Origin: Bacteroidales bacterium
GTDB taxonomy: Bacteria; Bacteroidota; Bacteroidia; Bacteroidales; BM520
Direction: 5' to 3'
DNA length: 20,759 bases
Assembly (NCBI GenBank): GCA_028701815.1
Contig: JAQVPY010000014.1
Location: 1-20,759, forward strand
Of the stretch, positions 15,577 to 20,759 are shown piece by piece. The position numbers were made by a program, and so were the translations under genes. Under the pieces are notes generated by a model that had not been told where the DNA came from, made no database searches, and saw only the letters and a program-made list of their open reading frames with translations. Within the stretch, counting starts at the first letter, position 1; each line of letters opens with the position of its first letter.

Positions 15577-15611
15577 AAAGAATTCTTCTCATTAATACAG
15601 ATAAGAGAATG

Positions 15612-15642
15612 CAAAGTTAATAAAGATATGCCTCTTTGTCAA
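15612..15642 (-). promoter_or_regulatory. Promoter of the lipid kinase-antiporter unit (TTG-N20-TAACTTTG)
   Basis: On the minus strand TTG (15642-15640) is followed after exactly 20 bases by TAACTTTG (15619-15612), both elements of the Bacteroidetes promoter at correct spacing. The -7 box lies 35 bases before the ATG. Its -33 element overlaps that of the divergent amylase promoter. Confidence 0.65.
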
Positions 15643-15665
15643 GCAAAAAAAAACACATATCTTTG
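15635..15665 (+). promoter_or_regulatory. Promoter of the amylase-susC unit (TTTG-N19-TATCTTTG)
   Basis: TTTG (15635-15638), then 19 bases including a run of nine A (15645-15653), then TATCTTTG (15658-15665). This is the best full -33/-7 match in the window. It lies 31 bases before the ATG at 15697, which also rules out the longer in-frame start at 15628. Confidence 0.72.
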
Positions 15666-15696
15666 CTTTTTAATAAATATTTTTATAAAAATTATT

Positions 15697-18486
15697 ATGT
15701 ATCCAAAACGACACCTTCTATCACTGCTGACATTAATTGCAGTAATCAGCACGGCCTTCGGTCAGACTATCACCACAACGCCCCAATATCCGATGGAAGG
15801 CATGGCAGTCACCATAGAATTCGACCTCAACGGCACCCCTCTTGAAGGCATGAGTACAGACATGTATGTACATACCGGAGTAATTTTACTCAACGGAAGT
15901 TCATGGCAACACGTCATTGGTTCGTGGGGGAACAACAACACACAGCCCAAACTGACAAAAACCGGCACCGACAAATACAGCCTCAATATCACTCCATCAA
16001 TTTTAGAATATTATGGCGTCTCTTCAAATCAACATGTGTCTCAACTATGTTTTGTAGTCAGAAGCAGCGACGCGGGGACTCAAACCGGAGATCTGTTTAT
16101 CGATGTCTATCAGTCATTTCTGTCTATAGTAATCTCATCCCCCGACAATGACGCTCTCATACTCGCAGGTGATTCAAAAATATTTGCCGCAGCCGCTCCC
16201 CTCGCCGACTCCATGTTCGTATATATCAATGGGACAAAAGTTGCCGCAATAGCAGGCATCTCGGTAGAATACGAGATATCTTCAGACGACTACATTCAAT
16301 GGGAGACGAATGTGGCAACGGCTTCAGCTAAAAACTCCGACGGAGATGTCGTAAGCGATGATATCACCTTCACGGCAATACCTCTCCCCGACAATACCGT
16401 CGTTCCAGAAAATACACAAGACGGCTTTACGGCAACGAGCGAGAGTTCAGGTATTCTCTGTCTCACCGCACCGCAAAAAAGTTTCTGCTTCGCTAAAGGC
16501 AGCTTCAACAACTTCGAAATCGACCCCGAACACTATATGCATTACGATACTGATGCCGAAAAATTCTGGATAGAACTCACCAATCTGAACCCCGACAAAG
16601 AATACCCGTACTATTATAATATTGACGACACCATCGACGTCGCCGACCCGTATTGTCATAAAGTGATCGACCCATGGAACGACCAGTATATCGATGACGC
16701 CACATACCCCGACCTTATCGAATACCCTGAAGAACTCGACAATAAGATGATCATCTCCACGTTTAAAATCAATGAGCCCGAATACGAATGGAATATAACG
16801 GAATTCACGCCTCCTGACGACAAGGATTTGATAATCTACGAAGTACATATCAGAGATTTCATCGCCGCACACAACTATCAAACCATGATAGACACTGTCG
16901 GATATTTCAGACGTCTCGGCATCAACGCGATAGAACTTATGCCAGTCATGGAATTTGAAGGCAACAGCAGCTGGGGATACAACCCCTCCTTTTATTTCGC
17001 TGCCGACAAATATTACGGCACCGCCAATAAACTGAAAGAATTTATCGATGTATGCCACGAAAACAATATAGCAGTAATCCTCGACATTGTCCTCAACCAC
17101 TCCTTCGGACAGTCGCCCATGGTACAGATGTACTGGAACGAACAAGCCGGCGAACCCGCCGCCAACAGTCCGTGGTTTAATCCGCAGCCGAAACACGACT
17201 ATAATGTGGGCTACGACTTCAACCACGAGAGTGCATATACGAAAAAATTCTGCAAAGACGTTATGCGCTACTGGATCGACGAATTTAATATCGACGGCTA
17301 TCGCTTCGACTTATCAAAAGGTTTCACACAAACCAACTCCCTCGGCAATACATCACTCTGGGGACAATACGACTCCTCCCGCATAGCCATCTGGAAAGAT
17401 TATTCCGACGCCATAAGAGAATATAAAGAAAACGCCATATTGATACTCGAACATTTTGCCGACAATTCGGAACAGAAAGTGCTTAGCAACTACGGCTTCC
17501 TTCTGTGGGGAAATCTTAACTATAACTACAACGAAGCTACCATGGGTTACACCAACAGCAATTTCTCGGATATTTCATACCGAAAATTGGGCTGGAACGA
17601 CCCTCACCTTGTAGGATATATGGAGAGCCACGACGAAGAACGACTGATGTATAAAAATTTGCAATACGGCAATTCCAACAGCGGCTATGACATTAAAGAA
17701 ATATATACCGCCCTGACACGTAATATTCTCGCGGCAACATTTTTCTTCACCATCCCGGGACCCAAAATGATATGGCAGTTCGGCGAAATAGGATACGACT
17801 ATTCTATAGATTATAACGGTCGCACCGGAGAAAAGCCCATACGATGGGACTATTATGAAAAATGGCGCCGGCAAAGACTCTACAACGCCTATCACGCACT
17901 TATTAAACTCAGAAACGAAAATTCTATCTTCAGTACTGACGACTACGAAATAAGCCTGTCAGGGTACAACAAAAAAATCATCCTGCACGAAGACGACAAC
18001 CATGTTGTTATTGTCGGAAACTTTAACGTCACCGCAAGCAAATTCGCTATTGAGTTCCCGGAAACGGGCACTTGGTATGAATTCTTCTCCCACGACTCAA
18101 TCGTCATAACGGAGACATCTCTCACCATTGAACTCGATGCCGGCGACATTAAACTCTATTCAAAAGAGCGATATTTTGACCCGGATTTAAGACTCGGATT
18201 CAATTCTTTCGGCGTTGAAAATAAAAATTTGGAGATTTTTCCGAATCCATGTAGCAATTTTCTAAACATTATTGTATATTTGCAGGATAAAATTGACTTA
18301 AGCGTATATTTAACAAAAATTAACGGTACTGCAAGGTATGGCGTTTACAATGCAAGCAACTTATTACCAGGCATATACGAAATAAATATAGACATAAAAG
18401 AGTATAATATTGAAGCAGGGATATATATTTTATCCGTTATAGAAGGAAGAGAGAAATGCACATCGAAGAAATTAATAATTATATAA
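15697..18486 (+). CDS. Secreted GH13 alpha-amylase-family enzyme with T9SS C-terminal sorting domain
   Basis: 929 residues from ATG 15697. Signal peptide 1-22 (M-Y-P-K-R-H, hydrophobic, S-T-A-F-G). Two N-terminal beta domains follow (about 23-230; the first contains H-T-G-V and W-Q-H-V-I-G-S-W-G, a type I recall from other Bacteroidetes amylases), then an E-set/CBM48-like domain (about 255-370). The GH13 barrel (about 375-720) has all four regions: I, L-D-I-V-L-N-H (D463, H468); II, G-Y-R-F-D (R536, nucleophile D538); III, L-I-L-E-H (acid E585); IV, E-S-H-D (H645, D646). An all-beta domain C follows. The last about 85 residues, with I-F-P-N-P-C at 847-852 and ending G-I-Y-I-L-S-V-I-E-G, are a type A T9SS sorting domain, so the enzyme should be exported and surface-anchored or released. 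The final 240 bases are clearly more AT-rich (about 30% GC) than the core (about 45%). susC follows after 5 bases. Confidence 0.93.
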   Translation: MYPKRHLLSLLTLIAVISTAFGQTITTTPQYPMEGMAVTIEFDLNGTPLEGMSTDMYVHTGVILLNGSSWQHVIGSWGNNNTQPKLTKTGTDKYSLNITPSILEYYGVSSNQHVSQLCFVVRSSDAGTQTGDLFIDVYQSFLSIVISSPDNDALILAGDSKIFAAAAPLADSMFVYINGTKVAAIAGISVEYEISSDDYIQWETNVATASAKNSDGDVVSDDITFTAIPLPDNTVVPENTQDGFTATSESSGILCLTAPQKSFCFAKGSFNNFEIDPEHYMHYDTDAEKFWIELTNLNPDKEYPYYYNIDDTIDVADPYCHKVIDPWNDQYIDDATYPDLIEYPEELDNKMIISTFKINEPEYEWNITEFTPPDDKDLIIYEVHIRDFIAAHNYQTMIDTVGYFRRLGINAIELMPVMEFEGNSSWGYNPSFYFAADKYYGTANKLKEFIDVCHENNIAVILDIVLNHSFGQSPMVQMYWNEQAGEPAANSPWFNPQPKHDYNVGYDFNHESAYTKKFCKDVMRYWIDEFNIDGYRFDLSKGFTQTNSLGNTSLWGQYDSSRIAIWKDYSDAIREYKENAILILEHFADNSEQKVLSNYGFLLWGNLNYNYNEATMGYTNSNFSDISYRKLGWNDPHLVGYMESHDEERLMYKNLQYGNSNSGYDIKEIYTALTRNILAATFFFTIPGPKMIWQFGEIGYDYSIDYNGRTGEKPIRWDYYEKWRRQRLYNAYHALIKLRNENSIFSTDDYEISLSGYNKKIILHEDDNHVVIVGNFNVTASKFAIEFPETGTWYEFFSHDSIVITETSLTIELDAGDIKLYSKERYFDPDLRLGFNSFGVENKNLEIFPNPCSNFLNIIVYLQDKIDLSVYLTKINGTARYGVYNASNLLPGIYEINIDIKEYNIEAGIYILSVIEGREKCTSKKLIII

Positions 18487-18491
18487 AATAA

Positions 18492-20759
18492 ATGCTTATG
18501 AAGATCAACATTACAAAAAAGATGATTTTCACGCTGACGATACTTTTAGTATCCGCATCAGCTGCTTTTGCGCAGACAGCAACCGTTAAAGGTGTCGTTT
18601 ACGACTCTCAGACAGGAGAGACCTTACCAGGGGCTGCCATAGCGATAAAAGGTACATTAACGGGGACATCTACCGGTTTTGATGGGACATACAAACTCGA
18701 AGGCGTGCCTGCTGGCAATGTTGAGTTAACATGTTCTTTTCTCGGGTATTCCGATATGACTGTCACCATAAAGAATCTTCAATCAGGTGCTACCGCCACT
18801 CAAGATTTTTTTATCAACCCTAACAGTGTCAACCTTGATGAGTTAATCGTCATCGGATACGGCGTTCAGAAAAAATCCGATAAGACAGGTGCGGTTTCCC
18901 AAATTAAAGCTGCCGACTTAAACGGCGGAGTTTTAACAGACCCCGTTCAGGCGCTGCAAGGTAAGAGCGCAGGTGTTATCGTCTCCAAAAAAGGTGGTGA
19001 CCCGAACTCCGGTTTCGCAATTAAAATTCGCGGCGCTTCAGGTCTTGACTCCAATACCCAGCCGCTGTATGTCGTTGATGAAGTTCCCGGTGTAGACCCT
19101 ACCACTATCGCGCCTGAGGACATTGAGTCGTTCAACATATTAAAAGATGCTGCTTCGACAGCTATCTACGGTTCGAGAGGTGCTAATGGTGTTGTTATCA
19201 TTACCACCAAGAGCAACGCGAGTAAAGAAGGGGCAAAGAGACGTTCCGAAAACGGACAACTCTCCTTCAACGCTTCTCTGTCACTCGACAAAGTTGCGAA
19301 AAAGCTAAACCTCCTTGATGCTTCCCAGATAAGACAATATGCTGAAGGCAACAACCTGATAGGTTTTGTCGACGGCGGTTCGGATACCGATTGGCAAGAC
19401 GCAATTTATCGTACAGGGCTGTCACAAAACTACAACCTTAACGCTTCCGGCGGAAACGACAAAAGCACCTATTATGCTTCTGTCACCCATTCCGATTGGA
19501 AAGGTGTGGTTGAAGGATCAGAAAAACAGAGAACCATAGGAAGAATCAACTTCACTCACAAGGCAATAAACGACAAGTTATTCATTTCAGGAACTCTCTC
19601 CGGTACTGTTGAAGACAACGATTATATCGGATACGATGGCTGGAACAACACGAACGTGTTATACACCGCTTTTACACATAACCCGACAGACCCTATCTAT
19701 AATGAAGACGGCACTTTCGCTCAGATAAACAGAGGTTTTAAATATTGTAACCCCTTAGCAACCATTAACGAAATCACTAACCACCGTGATGCTCAACGTT
19801 TTCTCGGAAACTTGAAAGCCGACTACACCATCATCGATGGTCTCGTGTTAAGCGGAAGCTACAGTTATATCGCCGACGACAACGTCAACACATATTTTGT
19901 CCCTAACGGCGCTCTGTTTGAAACTACTACCGGCGAAGCTTCCAAGAGCTATAGCAACAACTACCAAAACGTCCTTGAAATCACCGGAAGCTACAGCAAG
20001 ACATTTAAAGAAAAACACAATCTGAATGCCGTGTTAGGTTATTCATATCAGGACTACACCTATGAAGGCTTTACCGCCAGCGGCAAAAATGTTCAGTCGA
20101 ACCTCATAGGTCCCTATAACCTTGGCGCACTCTCCGAAGTCAACGTCGGTGACGTCAGCTCTTATAAAGGCGCATGGACCCTTATCGGTTTCTTCGGACG
20201 TGTTCAGTATAATTTCGACGAAAGATATTTCGGAAGTGCTTCTATCAGACGCGACGGCTCTTCAAAATTCGGTGCCAACAATAAATGGGGCTGGTTTCCG
20301 ACAGTTGCTGCCGGATGGAATATCGACAACGAGAAATTTATGGAGAACATTTCCTGGATAGACCAGTTGAAACTTCGTGCCAGCTACGGCATCTCCGGCA
20401 ATCAGGAGATAGGTGAATACAGAAGTCTCGTAGCTTACTATCCTAACGGCTTGGCTGTTAACCCGGAAACGGGCGAACAGGTAATAGTCTTCACCCCTGC
20501 ATGGAATGCCAACCCCGACCTCAAATGGGAAGAAACAGCAGAATTCAACGTGGGTGTCGACTTTGCATTCCTCCATAGCAGACTTAGCGGATCTCTCGAA
20601 TTTTACAACAAGACCACTACCGATATGCTCGGCTCTTATTCAGTGCCGGTTCCGCCAAACTTGGCAAGTACCACTTACGCCAACTCAGGTAAAATGATCA
20701 ACAGAGGTGTCGAATTAAACGTTCAGGGCTACATAATTGACAAGCCGAACCTCAAATGG
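18492..20759 (+). CDS. SusC/RagA-family TonB-linked outer-membrane protein, 5' part (runs off right edge)
   Basis: 756 codons are open to the right edge, with no stop. The start is ATG 18492; a second ATG at 18498 would also give a good signal peptide (M-K-I-N-I-T-K-K, hydrophobic, A-A-F-A-Q near 24-28). After it comes a carboxypeptidase-regulatory-like domain (about 31-98, with L-P-G-A-A-I-A-I-K-G), then L-D-E-L-I-V-I-G-Y-G at 115-124, and the plug with the family block L-Y-V-V-D-E-V-P-G at 192-200 and I-L-K-D-A-A-S-T-A-I-Y-G-S-R-G-A-N-G at 216-233. From about 255 the beta-barrel begins and is cut off. The family imports oligosaccharides or peptides with a SusD partner using TonB energy; the partner would lie beyond the window. 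It sits 5 bases after the amylase gene, so starch or alpha-glucan is the likely substrate (inference). Confidence 0.94.
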   Translation, partial: MLMKINITKKMIFTLTILLVSASAAFAQTATVKGVVYDSQTGETLPGAAIAIKGTLTGTSTGFDGTYKLEGVPAGNVELTCSFLGYSDMTVTIKNLQSGATATQDFFINPNSVNLDELIVIGYGVQKKSDKTGAVSQIKAADLNGGVLTDPVQALQGKSAGVIVSKKGGDPNSGFAIKIRGASGLDSNTQPLYVVDEVPGVDPTTIAPEDIESFNILKDAASTAIYGSRGANGVVIITTKSNASKEGAKRRSENGQLSFNASLSLDKVAKKLNLLDASQIRQYAEGNNLIGFVDGGSDTDWQDAIYRTGLSQNYNLNASGGNDKSTYYASVTHSDWKGVVEGSEKQRTIGRINFTHKAINDKLFISGTLSGTVEDNDYIGYDGWNNTNVLYTAFTHNPTDPIYNEDGTFAQINRGFKYCNPLATINEITNHRDAQRFLGNLKADYTIIDGLVLSGSYSYIADDNVNTYFVPNGALFETTTGEASKSYSNNYQNVLEITGSYSKTFKEKHNLNAVLGYSYQDYTYEGFTASGKNVQSNLIGPYNLGALSEVNVGDVSSYKGAWTLIGFFGRVQYNFDERYFGSASIRRDGSSKFGANNKWGWFPTVAAGWNIDNEKFMENISWIDQLKLRASYGISGNQEIGEYRSLVAYYPNGLAVNPETGEQVIVFTPAWNANPDLKWEETAEFNVGVDFAFLHSRLSGSLEFYNKTTTDMLGSYSVPVPPNLASTTYANSGKMINRGVELNVQGYIIDKPNLKW

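Noticed and set aside
15628..15696. In-frame N-terminal extension of the amylase by 23 residues
   Set aside because: The -7 box at 15658-15665 lies within it, and the signal peptide begins at the ATG at 15697.
16447..17226. 259-residue open frame on the minus strand inside the amylase gene
   Set aside because: Antisense to the intact GH13 catalytic domain; its composition (V, F, D, G rich) is what the reversed codons of that gene give, and it has no recognisable domain.
18275..18282. TATATTTG inside the amylase 3' end as a separate susC promoter
   Set aside because: Exact octamer, but in very AT-rich coding DNA, about 210 bases from the susC start and without a -33 TTTG at the right spacing.
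1..20759. CRISPR array, tRNA/rRNA genes, insertion sequences, prophage or defence islands
   Set aside because: No regularly spaced repeats, no cloverleaf-like sequence noticed, no transposase or integrase reading frame, and genes fill almost all of the window.

Overview
The window reads as a piece of a Bacteroidota chromosome, most likely Bacteroidales-like. The evidence is a SusC/RagA TonB-linked outer-membrane protein, a secreted amylase ending in a type IX secretion (T9SS) sorting domain, the N-terminus of an M64 peptidase of the Bacteroidetes type, no visible Shine-Dalgarno sequences, and Bacteroidetes -7 promoter boxes (TAnnTTTG) in front of nearly every transcription unit. Coding density is very high. 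There is no gene-free stretch above 300 bases, and I see no tRNA, rRNA, CRISPR array or insertion sequence.

Layout. (1) 1-2964, minus strand: meaB, a type-I-like glutamine synthetase and an M64 peptidase that runs off the left edge, spaced 23 and 2 bases apart. (2) 3032-5213, minus: a polysaccharide-deacetylase-like protein with a TTG start, overlapping a FemAB/GNAT-like acyltransferase gene; probably envelope or surface glycan work. (3) 5292-7046, plus: dnaX, divergent from the previous pair. (4) 7035-8563, minus: an exported YwqK/MORN-like protein coupled to a tRNA-dihydrouridine synthase whose end overlaps the end of dnaX. (5) 8683-9315, plus: recR, divergent from unit 4. (6) 9282-12351, minus: dnaB, an exported protein of the family often labelled 'asparagine synthetase B', and a 73-residue basic protein whose 3' end overlaps recR. 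(7) 12431-15576, minus: a diacylglycerol-kinase-family lipid kinase and a CPA2 cation/proton antiporter with two RCK_C-like domains. (8) 15697-20759, plus: a GH13 alpha-amylase followed after 5 bases by a susC-like gene cut by the right edge; probably a starch or alpha-glucan uptake locus.

Three core replication and repair genes (dnaX, recR, dnaB) lie within 7 kb, mixed with housekeeping genes. The two most interesting signals are in this part. First, dnaX carries a run of 10 A just after its clamp-loader domain III, and both shifted frames stop within 11 bases of the run. That is the arrangement expected for making a short gamma protein of about 370 residues beside the 584-residue tau. Second, the 73-residue protein between recR and dnaB looks like a ribbon-helix-helix DNA-binding protein with a C-terminal QIDLF, a match to the beta-sliding-clamp-binding consensus; it may be a small clamp-associated DNA-binding factor. 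Neither has been tested here by database search or experiment.
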